From: an uncultured Treponema sp.
Lineage (GTDB): Bacteria > Spirochaetota > Spirochaetia > Treponematales > Treponemataceae
Length of the DNA: 64,000 bases
Assembly: GCA_949300145.1 (NCBI GenBank)
Contig: CASGDA010000001.1
Location: 248,001-312,000, forward strand
Direction: 5' to 3'
Shown one piece after another: positions 17,959 through 24,959 of the stretch (position 1 is the stretch's first letter; every line of letters starts with the position of its first letter). Under the pieces are notes generated by a model. That model saw only the letters and a list, made by a program, of their open reading frames with translations. It ran no database searches and was not told the DNA's origin. Position numbers and translations under genes: made by a program.

Positions 17959-19956
17959 TTACAAAAGTTTTTCTGAAATTTCTTCCCAGGCAGAGGTTAA
18001 ATCCGCTATCAAAGACCTGCACTTTTCAATTTCAAGCTGTACAGCCCCGGACTTTTCCCTGTCGGAATAAACGGCGGGATCATTCAACTGCTGTTCAAGC
18101 AGGGATATGCGCTTTTCCTGCTCACCGATATCGGAAAGAAGTCTCTGCTCCTCCCTTTCAAGTTTACGCAGGGCGGCTTTTTGTTTTTTTTCTTCAAAAT
18201 AAGAGGAAGCTGAAGCGGAAACAGGACGGGAATTCTTCTCCTGCGCAGGGGAATTTGACGGAGAAGCGGCATCCGCCGGAGAGGAATTAATCCGGTAGAG
18301 GTAATCACTGTAAGTACCGGGAAAATTACGCACCACGGAAGGCCCGCCGTTCCCTCCGGCTGTCAGCTCAAGAACCCTGGTGGCAAGGCCTTCTATAAAG
18401 CCCTGGTCATGGGAAACAAAAATCACGGAACCGTCAAAATCCCGGAGAGTATCAAGGAGAACATCTTTCGCATGTATATCGAGATGGTTTGTGGGTTCAT
18501 CAAGGATAAGCAGATTAAGGGGGCGGAAAAGAAGCCTCAGAAGGGCCAGCCTGTTCCGCTCTCCGCCGGATAAAACAGAGACCGCCTTGAAAACATCGTC
18601 GCCCCGGAACAGAAAGGCGCCGAGCATATCCCGCAGACGGGGGATGACAGAGGAAGGAGCTTCCCTTTCCAGCATATCCATTATGCTTTCCTCCGGGCCG
18701 GCAGCGGCGGCGACAGCCTCCGCGCTGTCCTGGGAAAAGTATCCGGAACAAACCCCGGCTCCCGGAGTGACTGTTCCGGTGAAATCCCTGTCACTGCCGG
18801 AAAAAATACGCAGCAGGGTACTTTTTCCGGCTCCGTTGCGGCCGACAACCACAACTTTTTCACCCTTTTCAAGGGTAAAGTCCACATCTTTCAGCACGCA
18901 CTTGCCGCCGGAAGAATTTCCGTAAACCTTAGTTATTTTCTCTCCGGTTAAAACAATGCGTCCGCAGTGGGGTGCCGGAGGAAATGAAAAATGAACCTTT
19001 TTAAGGGATTCGGGAATTTCAATGCGCTCAAGTTTTTCAAGCTGCTTTATACGGCTTTGAACCGCGGCGGCCTTGGAGCCCTTATACCGGAAGCGCCGGA
19101 CGAAAATTTCCTGTTTCGCGATTTCTTCCTGCTGCTCCTTATAGCGTTTAACCAAAAGCGCCAGCTCCTCTTCCCGGCGCTTCTCGTAACCCGAATAGGT
19201 GCAGGACGGATACCGGTTCAATTTCCCGTCAAAAAGCTCATATATTTCGTTCACCGTATTGTCAAGGAAAAACCTGTCATGACTCACAACGATGAAACCG
19301 CCGGAAAAACCCGAAAGCCAGTTTTCAAGCCACTGGCGGGCCTCAAGGTCCAGATAATTCGTCGGTTCATCCAAAAGAAGGATATCGGGGTTTTCCAGAA
19401 GGATTTTTGCAAGGGCGATACGCATCTGCCATCCGCCTGAGAATTCCCCGGTCAAACGGTGGAAATCACCGGTGGAAAAGCCAAGCCCGGAAAGGGTCTG
19501 GCTTGCGAGGGCTTCCCTCTGAAACCATCTTGTATCCTCCAACTCCTGCTGGAGCCTTTCCCTTTCCTCCGCAAGCTTTTCCAGGCGTTTGCCGGCGGTT
19601 TCCTCCGGAAGATTCCCGGCAGAAACCTCGGCGATTTCATCCCCGATTTTCTCTATCTTTTCCAGAACAGCCGAACCCGCGGAAAAGGCGGAAAGGGCTT
19701 CGTCCATCAAAGTCCTGCCTGAATGAACAATGCCGGACTGGGGCAGGTATGAGACCCGCGTCCCCTTTTCGACAGCCCTCACACCGGAATCGGGCTGCAT
19801 AACTCCGGCGAGGATTTTCATCAGAGTGGATTTGCCGGAACCGTTGGCCCCTGTCAGGGCGGCCTTCATGCCGGAAGCAAAATTCAGGGAAACATCTTTC
19901 AAAATATCCCGGTCACCGAAGGCAAGGGAGACTTTTGAAAACTGGACAAAGGCCAT
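17959..19956 (-). CDS. ABC-F family ATPase (Uup/EttA-like)
   Basis: A 665-residue soluble protein with two ABC ATPase domains and no membrane segments, as in ABC-F ribosome-associated factors. Domain 1 has Walker A GANGSGKST (about 35-43), a degenerate signature FSGGWQMRIALAKIL and Walker B ILLLDEPTNYLDL. Domain 2 has GRNGAGKST, LSGGERNRLALLRLL and LLILDEPTNHLDI. The inter-domain linker is charged and helical (KRYKEQQEEIAKQEIF). After about residue 560 there is a low-complexity Ser/Pro/Ala stretch and then a coiled coil. ABC-F proteins free stalled ribosomes or protect them from antibiotics; which subgroup this is cannot be told. Its start overlaps the upstream lipoprotein stop by 1 bp. Confidence 0.93.
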   Translation of the reverse strand: MAFVQFSKVSLAFGDRDILKDVSLNFASGMKAALTGANGSGKSTLMKILAGVMQPDSGVRAVEKGTRVSYLPQSGIVHSGRTLMDEALSAFSAGSAVLEKIEKIGDEIAEVSAGNLPEETAGKRLEKLAEERERLQQELEDTRWFQREALASQTLSGLGFSTGDFHRLTGEFSGGWQMRIALAKILLENPDILLLDEPTNYLDLEARQWLENWLSGFSGGFIVVSHDRFFLDNTVNEIYELFDGKLNRYPSCTYSGYEKRREEELALLVKRYKEQQEEIAKQEIFVRRFRYKGSKAAAVQSRIKQLEKLERIEIPESLKKVHFSFPPAPHCGRIVLTGEKITKVYGNSSGGKCVLKDVDFTLEKGEKVVVVGRNGAGKSTLLRIFSGSDRDFTGTVTPGAGVCSGYFSQDSAEAVAAAAGPEESIMDMLEREAPSSVIPRLRDMLGAFLFRGDDVFKAVSVLSGGERNRLALLRLLFRPLNLLILDEPTNHLDIHAKDVLLDTLRDFDGSVIFVSHDQGFIEGLATRVLELTAGGNGGPSVVRNFPGTYSDYLYRINSSPADAASPSNSPAQEKNSRPVSASASSYFEEKKQKAALRKLEREEQRLLSDIGEQEKRISLLEQQLNDPAVYSDREKSGAVQLEIEKCRSLIADLTSAWEEISEKLL

Positions 19957-21323
19957 CAGTTTTCCCCGCCGCCTTCAGAATAAAAGAACATGATGGTCGG
20001 GGAAATATCCCTTGAAACCACGGTGTCGTCGGAAATATTGGCGGAGGAAACCGCCTCAAGTTTTATCCCGCCGTCAGAAAAAGTGTACAGGAAATTCACC
20101 CGGTTCTCCAGTCCGTCAAAATAGAGGGAAATAACGCCGTCATACAACGAGCCGACCTGTCCGGAGAGGAAACACTCGATTTCAGCCCGACCGCCGGCTC
20201 CGGCCCCTTCAGGGATGACGGAGGGGACAAGGATTCCGTAACCGTTCCATAAAAAGCCGCCGTTTTCAGCGAACTGAAGCACACCGTAACTGCTTGAAAC
20301 AAAACGCGGGCCCGCCCTCACTATGCGGGCAAGCTGTTCAGCCCGGCGGGCTAATTCATCTTCAATCATTTTGTCAGGGGTAATATCCAGCCCGGTAAAA
20401 TATCTGACGGCCGGCATTCCGTTTTCATCCGTATATTGAACCACCAGGGTACCTCCGCGGCGCAATTCAACGGAAAGGGACGAGCCGTCAAACCGATATG
20501 AACCTGAGGAATCCTGAATCACCTCTGTGTAAGGAAAAGAAATCACACCGTTTTCATCTTCAATTCTGGCTGTTTTTGAATCAGGGGATGGAAAGAATCC
20601 CCATGCCGGGTTAACCTGCTTTATGTCCACCATTCCGGAGTCGAGCATCGTCTTGTATTCTGAAGGATACCATACCCTGGAGAGAATATACTCCATCCTG
20701 CTGTCGGGGACGGCCGCGGATTCTCCGGAATTTTCCACGGCGATACCATCCCTCTCATCGAACAAAGTCAAATTATATGAAAAACACCAGCCTGTTGTAC
20801 CGTCCCCGGTCATAACAGTATACCAGTCACCTTCCAGAGGAGAGTCACCGGCGAAAACAGGGATTCCGTCCCCCTGACCGGTGATTTTAATTATTTCGGA
20901 CTGGCGCAGACGGTAAACCTGCCGGGAAGTATTGTCCGGTTCCTCGCGGATCGGAAGCCCGTCACTTTTCACCGACGCATACATATAGCGGAATTCCTGC
21001 GACCCGGCCGCCGCCTTTTCAGCTTTTGACCTGGAGGAATAAAACGTCAGCTGCCACAGGGGGACTTCCCTGCGCCCGGCCCCTTCGGAGGTTTCTATTT
21101 CTATTACATACAGATTCGATATGTTTGAGCGGATGCATACGGGAACAATGTCACCGGCGGAAAGTCCCATTTCCGGAACCGACCAATTCATGACACCGTA
21201 ACCGATATATCTTGAGCATGATACAAGCAAAAAGCAGGAAAGAAAAAGGCAGACAGCCGCAAGCCGGAGAACCGCAAGCCCGGATTTTTTTTTCGTAAAA
21301 AGCATTGTACTCTTCATAGCCAT
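19956..21323 (-). CDS. SH3-domain lipoprotein, treponemal type
   Basis: A 455-residue predicted lipoprotein. A long hydrophobic signal (about 16-35) ends in a lipobox LVSC with Cys36. A bacterial SH3-like region follows at about 110-185 (SVKSDGLPIREEPDNTSRQVYRL, then EGDWYTVMTGDGTTGWCFSYNLTLF). After that come about 270 residues of beta-rich sequence I do not recognise. SH3 domains in this setting usually bind cell-wall or protein ligands. It sits directly upstream of, and overlaps by 1 bp, the ABC-F gene, and is divergent from pepF. An ATG three codons downstream is an alternative start. Confidence 0.75.
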   Translation of the reverse strand: MAMKSTMLFTKKKSGLAVLRLAAVCLFLSCFLLVSCSRYIGYGVMNWSVPEMGLSAGDIVPVCIRSNISNLYVIEIETSEGAGRREVPLWQLTFYSSRSKAEKAAAGSQEFRYMYASVKSDGLPIREEPDNTSRQVYRLRQSEIIKITGQGDGIPVFAGDSPLEGDWYTVMTGDGTTGWCFSYNLTLFDERDGIAVENSGESAAVPDSRMEYILSRVWYPSEYKTMLDSGMVDIKQVNPAWGFFPSPDSKTARIEDENGVISFPYTEVIQDSSGSYRFDGSSLSVELRRGGTLVVQYTDENGMPAVRYFTGLDITPDKMIEDELARRAEQLARIVRAGPRFVSSSYGVLQFAENGGFLWNGYGILVPSVIPEGAGAGGRAEIECFLSGQVGSLYDGVISLYFDGLENRVNFLYTFSDGGIKLEAVSSANISDDTVVSRDISPTIMFFYSEGGGEN

Positions 21324-21333
21324 AATGTATTCT
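21305..21333 (+). promoter_or_regulatory. pepF promoter, predicted leaderless start
   Basis: TTGTAC (21305-21310) and TATTCT (21328-21333) are 17 bp apart. Exactly 6 nt separate the -10 box from the ATG at 21340, and no ribosome-binding site is present. A minus-strand TAGAAT (21334-21329) overlaps it and could serve the divergent lipoprotein gene. Confidence 0.5.
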
Positions 21334-21339
21334 ATCTAA

Positions 21340-23187
21340 ATGAAACAGACAAGTATACCGGACAGAAATGAAGTAAAACCCTCCGACTGCTGGGATCTTT
21401 CGACCCTTTATGCGGACGACCGGGAATGGGAAAAAGACCTGGAAGCCTTTTCAGCGTTGAAGGAAAAAATCCCAGGACTGAAGAAGGTTTTCTGCAGCGA
21501 AAATATCACAGATAAAAAAGACGGGCTTGAAATTTTCCGGGAATGCCTGGAATTTTACAGCCTATCCGGCCGGAAACTGGAAAAGCTGTACGTTTACGCC
21601 CACTTAAAGCAATCGGCGGATGAAAGCAATCCGGAAAACATAAAGAGAACGGGGCGCGTTTTAATGGCATATTCCGCCTTTGAAGCGGATTTCAGCTGGT
21701 TTATCCCGGAATTCCAGAAAATACCGGAAGACAAAATCCGCTCCATGGTCTCACAGATTCCTGATGGGGAAAAATTATACGGGGTATGGAGTGAAAAACT
21801 CATCAGGGAGAAGCCACATATTCTCAGCGACAAGGAAGAAAAAATCCTGGCTTTGATGCAGGAAAGTTTCCGCACACCGCAGAACACTTTTTCAATCCTT
21901 ACAAACGTGGATATGAATTTCGGAACGGTTGAAACAGCTGAAGGAGCCGTACCCCTGACCCAGACAACATGGAGCAAGCTGATGGAAAATCCCTCCCGGG
22001 AAACACGTAAAACAGCCTACAAACAGTTTTACGCGCATTTCAGCTCGCTGCAAATGACAATCGCATCCCTTTACGCCGGAAGCGTGAATCAGGATGTCGC
22101 CAATGCCCGCATACGCGGTTATACTTCCGCCAGGGCGGCGGCCCTCTTTCCGGACAAGGTGGACGAGAGTGTGTACGACAATCTCATAAAGGTTATAAAC
22201 AGCAATCTTGAGCCTCTGCACCGTTATTACGCCCTGCGTAAAAAAGTCCTCAAACTGGACGAATTGCGGCATTATGACGTTTATGTCCCTTTGGTAAAAG
22301 AAATAAAAAGACATACAACATATGAGCAAGCCGTGGAGCTGATTAAAAACGCGCTCGCCCCCCTTGGAGAAGAATACACAGAGACACTTTCCAACGGCCT
22401 GCTCGGAGGCTGGGTTGACAGATATGAAAACAGGGGGAAGAGATCAGGTGCCTTTTCTTCCGGCGCATATACAGGATATCCTTATATTCTCCTCAATTAT
22501 AAGGAAGATGTCCTGAGAGACGTTTTCACGCTGGCGCATGAAGGCGGGCATTCCATGCACAGCTGGTATTCCGCAAAAAACAATCCGTTTTTGTCGTATG
22601 AATACACAATATTTGAGGCGGAAGTGGCCTCGACATTCAACGAGGACATGCTGTTCAGGTATTTGTCAAAAGAGTCCGGAAATCCTGAAATGAAAGCTTT
22701 CCTTTTAAGCCACAGGGCTGCGGATATAGTGGCGACACTGTACCGCCAGACAATGTTTGCGGAATATGAGCATAAAGCCCATACCCTTGTGGAAGGGGGA
22801 ACCCCGCTGACGGCGGAACTTCTCAGAAGTGAATACAGAAAGCTGTTGGAAAAATATTTCGGACCCGAAATGGTTTTTGAAGAAGAAAGCGACCTGGAAG
22901 GTTTGCGCATCCCCCATTTTTACAACGCTTATTATGTATACAAGTACGCGACAGGCATTTCCGCCAGCATGGCCCTTGCTGAAAGGGTTTGTTCCGGCGG
23001 AGAAAAAGAGCGGGAGGATTATTTCCGCTTCCTGAAATCCGGAGGCTCCAGATATCCTGTGGAAGCCCTCCGCACAGCCGGCATCGATATGAGCAGGCCT
23101 GAACCTGTGGAAGCGGCCTGCAAAACCTTCGCCTCCGTAATAGACGAACTGGAAAAAGCGCTGGAAGGTACCGGAACTCCAGCCTGA
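21340..23187 (+). CDS. pepF: Oligoendopeptidase F (M3 metallopeptidase)
   Basis: A 615-residue cytoplasmic zinc oligopeptidase of family M3B that trims peptides of roughly 7-17 residues. The zinc motif HEGGH is at residues 400-404 (LAHEGGHSMHSWYS) and the third ligand Glu lies in the downstream segment EAEVASTFNED. The N-terminal helical lobe starts WDLSTLYADDREWEKDLEAF. The C-terminal FYNAYYVYKYATGISAS is the usual substrate-binding block with conserved Tyr/His. Length is normal for the family. It converges with the S24 repressor gene, 10 bp between stops, and likely has a leaderless mRNA. Confidence 0.94.
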   Translation: MKQTSIPDRNEVKPSDCWDLSTLYADDREWEKDLEAFSALKEKIPGLKKVFCSENITDKKDGLEIFRECLEFYSLSGRKLEKLYVYAHLKQSADESNPENIKRTGRVLMAYSAFEADFSWFIPEFQKIPEDKIRSMVSQIPDGEKLYGVWSEKLIREKPHILSDKEEKILALMQESFRTPQNTFSILTNVDMNFGTVETAEGAVPLTQTTWSKLMENPSRETRKTAYKQFYAHFSSLQMTIASLYAGSVNQDVANARIRGYTSARAAALFPDKVDESVYDNLIKVINSNLEPLHRYYALRKKVLKLDELRHYDVYVPLVKEIKRHTTYEQAVELIKNALAPLGEEYTETLSNGLLGGWVDRYENRGKRSGAFSSGAYTGYPYILLNYKEDVLRDVFTLAHEGGHSMHSWYSAKNNPFLSYEYTIFEAEVASTFNEDMLFRYLSKESGNPEMKAFLLSHRAADIVATLYRQTMFAEYEHKAHTLVEGGTPLTAELLRSEYRKLLEKYFGPEMVFEEESDLEGLRIPHFYNAYYVYKYATGISASMALAERVCSGGEKEREDYFRFLKSGGSRYPVEALRTAGIDMSRPEPVEAACKTFASVIDELEKALEGTGTPA

Positions 23188-23197
23188 AAGGAAAGCC

Positions 23198-23878
23198 TCA
23201 GCAACGGTGGAGCCAGCCGATGACCCGGCCGCCCACATTAAATGAAAGAAGACCCTCGCCGGAGACAGAAAAAGTCTCGTAGCGGGGGTTTTCGCTTATA
23301 ATCTTTACACAATGGCCGGCATGGTCAAACTGGATTCTTTTTACCAGAAGCCGGTTTTCAATGGAAATGACAAAAACACCGTCGCCCTCTTTTTCTTTCG
23401 GAGCAAACAAAACCACGTCCCCGTCAAAGAGACCTATACCCGTCATCGAGTCACCCCTGGTCGTGAGGGCCCTTATGTTTTCAGGCCGCCTGGGAGCGAT
23501 AAGGAATTCGGGGACGGCGATTTCCGTTGAAGCGGCGTTGTCTTCCACTTCTATTCCGTAACCGGCGGCAACCTGCTGGTCCAGAAGACGTACAGAGGCT
23601 GTCGAAATTTCTTCCCCCGCGCCAAAATTCCGCGCGGCCGGATTACCCGTAAGCAGCCAGTTTATATCCACTCCGTAAATCTTCGCCAGACGCACAAGGA
23701 CATCCCTTGAAGGATCCCGCTTTCCAAGCTCGATATCACCGGATACAACCGGATGTATGCCGAGACTCTCCGCGAAATCCTTTTTGGAAAGACCAGCGTG
23801 GGATCTGACAAAGGCATAACGGTCTGCGATTGTCGAATCAGGGGAAAGAAAACCCTCCGCATTACGGTGAAAAGCCAT
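23198..23878 (-). CDS. XRE-S24 self-cleaving repressor (LexA/CI-like)
   Basis: A 226-residue transcriptional repressor. Residues about 17-77 form an XRE helix-turn-helix (SKKDFAESLGIHPVVSGDIELGKRD as the core). The C-terminal half is an S24 autoprotease. The scissile Ala-Gly is in QQVAAGYG (A105-G106), the nucleophile Ser144 in RGDSMTG, and the general-base Lys180 in NRLLVKRI. All catalytic parts are intact, so RecA-filament-stimulated self-cleavage is plausible. AGGAA lies 6 nt before the ATG. It is divergent from the UmuD'-like/UmuC-like/RecQ operon. Operator half-sites fill the shared 117-bp gap, so it most likely represses that operon and perhaps itself. No other phage genes are near. Confidence 0.88.
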   Translation of the reverse strand: MAFHRNAEGFLSPDSTIADRYAFVRSHAGLSKKDFAESLGIHPVVSGDIELGKRDPSRDVLVRLAKIYGVDINWLLTGNPAARNFGAGEEISTASVRLLDQQVAAGYGIEVEDNAASTEIAVPEFLIAPRRPENIRALTTRGDSMTGIGLFDGDVVLFAPKEKEGDGVFVISIENRLLVKRIQFDHAGHCVKIISENPRYETFSVSGEGLLSFNVGGRVIGWLHRC

Positions 23879-23909
23879 ATTTCTTCCTTACAAAAAATAA
23901 ATTTTCTGA

Positions 23910-23938
23910 TTGACAAATAAGCAATATGCTTATAACAT
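23910..23938 (+). promoter_or_regulatory. Promoter of the UmuD'-like/UmuC-like/RecQ operon
   Basis: A perfect TTGACA (23910-23915) is followed 17 bp later by TAACAT (23933-23938). TATAAC (23931-23936) is an alternative with a 15-bp spacer. The operator half-sites lie between and over these boxes, so repressor binding should block polymerase. Confidence 0.65.
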
Positions 23939-23943
23939 AAGCA
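23917..23943. promoter_or_regulatory. Operator: three alternating 7-bp half-sites with 10-bp periodicity
   Basis: ATAAGCA (23917-23923), its exact reverse complement TGCTTAT (23927-23933) and ATAAGCA again (23937-23943) are separated by 3 bp each. Any two neighbours form a perfect 17-bp palindrome, and half-sites recur once per helical turn. They lie in the promoter spacer and -10 of the plus-strand operon, beside the divergent S24 repressor gene, which fits a cooperative LexA/CI-type operator. Confidence 0.75.
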
Positions 23944-23995
23944 TATCATCAATTTTTCATTTTGTCCATGAATTTTCCGGTGTTTTGGAGAAAAG

Positions 23996-24316
23996 ATGAA
24001 AGAAAATGTAACGGCTGGCATCAATCTAAACGAAATCCTTGTGTCAAATCCGGCTTCCACCTTTTTTATGAGAATAAAGGGAGCCGGGTTGAAGCACAGG
24101 CACATTATGGACAACGATATGCTGGTGGTGGACAGATCCCGTCCGCCCCTTCCGGGATGCCTCACGGTTTTCTGCAGAAACGGAGAATTTTTATGCAGGG
24201 AACTGGTCAGGAACGGGGACGGCCTCGCATTGAAGGACAGTTCCGACTATATAATAACCGTGGATGACGGCATAGAAATTTTCGGTGTAGTGACAGGAGT
24301 TGTGAGACAAATATGA
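23996..24316 (+). CDS. UmuD'-like protein lacking catalytic Ser and Lys
   Basis: A 106-residue S24-fold protein. By eye it aligns with the mature, already cleaved UmuD': INLNEILVSNPASTFFMRIKG matches the block [21 protein letters not shown] of E. coli. The ending EIFGVVTGVVRQI matches VFGVVIHVVK. There is no N-terminal arm or Ala-Gly cleavage site to remove. At the nucleophile position the usual GDSM is GAGL (Gly31), and the general-base Lys position in GEFLCREL is Arg68, so it cannot self-process. GGAG lies 5 nt before the ATG. Its stop overlaps the next start (ATGA), which implies translational coupling to the UmuC-like gene. Likely role: a permanently active UmuD'-like partner protein; this is inference. 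Confidence 0.78.
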   Translation: MKENVTAGINLNEILVSNPASTFFMRIKGAGLKHRHIMDNDMLVVDRSRPPLPGCLTVFCRNGEFLCRELVRNGDGLALKDSSDYIITVDDGIEIFGVVTGVVRQI

Positions 24317-24909
24317 CCTTATGTTTTTATTCAGAGGATTTTTTTTCAAAATGCGAAATTCTTTTCCGTCCTGATCTGGCTGATAAAGCTGTTTTGGTAG
24401 TCACAAAAACAAAAACCGGATTATTCGGGGAAAAAATACTCTCCGCAAATAAAATAGCGAAGACAGCGGGATTCTTTCCGGGGAATTTTTTGTCCAGAAA
24501 TTCAATACTTCCTGAAGGGGCTTCCGTTTTCTATGAAAATCCCCTTCTGTATGAAGACATGGGAAGAAGAATGCTGTGCGTATGCAGAAGGTTCTCAGAC
24601 AAAGTTGATTTTGATGAAAACGGCAACATAAACCTTTTATTCCCGGATTGCCGGTCAAGGGATTTTTCAAGTTTTTCTTCAAGGATTGCAAAATGCATAA
24701 AAAAAGAAACCGGAATAGATGTCAACGTGAAAATCATAAATGACGTCGGGGAACAGGAAAAAAAAGACAGGGAGAAAAATTACCGCAAGATGAATTTTTT
24801 CCGCAGGAAACATGCGGTTTCATCTTTTAAAATGAATACAGGCAATTTCCCCGTAAAATATTCGCCGTTGTATACAACAGACACCTCCGCCCTGCCGGTT
24901 GTACGGTAA
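24313..24909 (+). CDS. Shortened, catalytically dead UmuC-like protein
   Basis: A 198-residue relative of the Y-family polymerase subunit UmuC (normally about 420). The first 15 residues align without gaps to UmuC (FFSKCE and FRPDL preserved), and LYEDMGRRM matches LYADMSNRV. The catalytic Asp6 is Tyr and the later Asp-Glu pair (SIDEAF in UmuC) is replaced by GNINLLF around residues 103-109. Thumb and little-finger domains are missing. Yet residues 183-198 (KYSPLYTTDTSALPVVR) match the conserved C-terminal UmuC tail (SP-x-YTT...LPVV). The frame is intact with no stops, so this looks like a selected internal deletion rather than decay. It is coupled to the UmuD'-like gene and lies 39 bp, in the same frame, before recQ. 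Non-polymerase scaffold role inferred. Confidence 0.7.
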   Translation: MTLCFYSEDFFSKCEILFRPDLADKAVLVVTKTKTGLFGEKILSANKIAKTAGFFPGNFLSRNSILPEGASVFYENPLLYEDMGRRMLCVCRRFSDKVDFDENGNINLLFPDCRSRDFSSFSSRIAKCIKKETGIDVNVKIINDVGEQEKKDREKNYRKMNFFRRKHAVSSFKMNTGNFPVKYSPLYTTDTSALPVVR

Positions 24910-24924
24910 AACCAGGGCAAAAAC

Positions 24925-24959
24925 AATGAATCCAAGTATAAAAAAAGTATGGATTCATT
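24925..24959 (+). promoter_or_regulatory. Inverted repeat overlapping the recQ-like start codon
   Basis: AATGAATCCA (24925-24934) is perfectly complementary to TGGATTCATT (24950-24959) with a 15-nt loop. The ATG of the recQ-like gene (24949-24951) sits at the foot of the 3' arm. No Shine-Dalgarno sequence is visible, so translation may depend on ribosomes arriving from the UmuC-like gene and opening the stem. Confidence 0.5.

Noticed and set aside
18380..18925. 181-codon plus-strand ORF inside the ABC-F gene
   Set aside because: It is antisense to the clear second ABC domain, is Ser/Arg-rich and shows no family features.
22705..23238. 177-codon minus-strand ORF opposite pepF
   Set aside because: It is antisense to the conserved C-terminal domain of pepF. 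It overlaps the repressor end and has no ribosome-binding site.
23198..23878. S24 repressor as part of a prophage
   Set aside because: No integrase, terminase, capsid or other phage genes flank it, and the divergent operon encodes DNA-damage-type proteins.
24313..24909. UmuC-like gene as a plain pseudogene
   Set aside because: The frame is intact, both start and stop are coupled to neighbours, and the C-terminal tail motif is retained. I therefore kept it as a CDS, although decay cannot be fully excluded.
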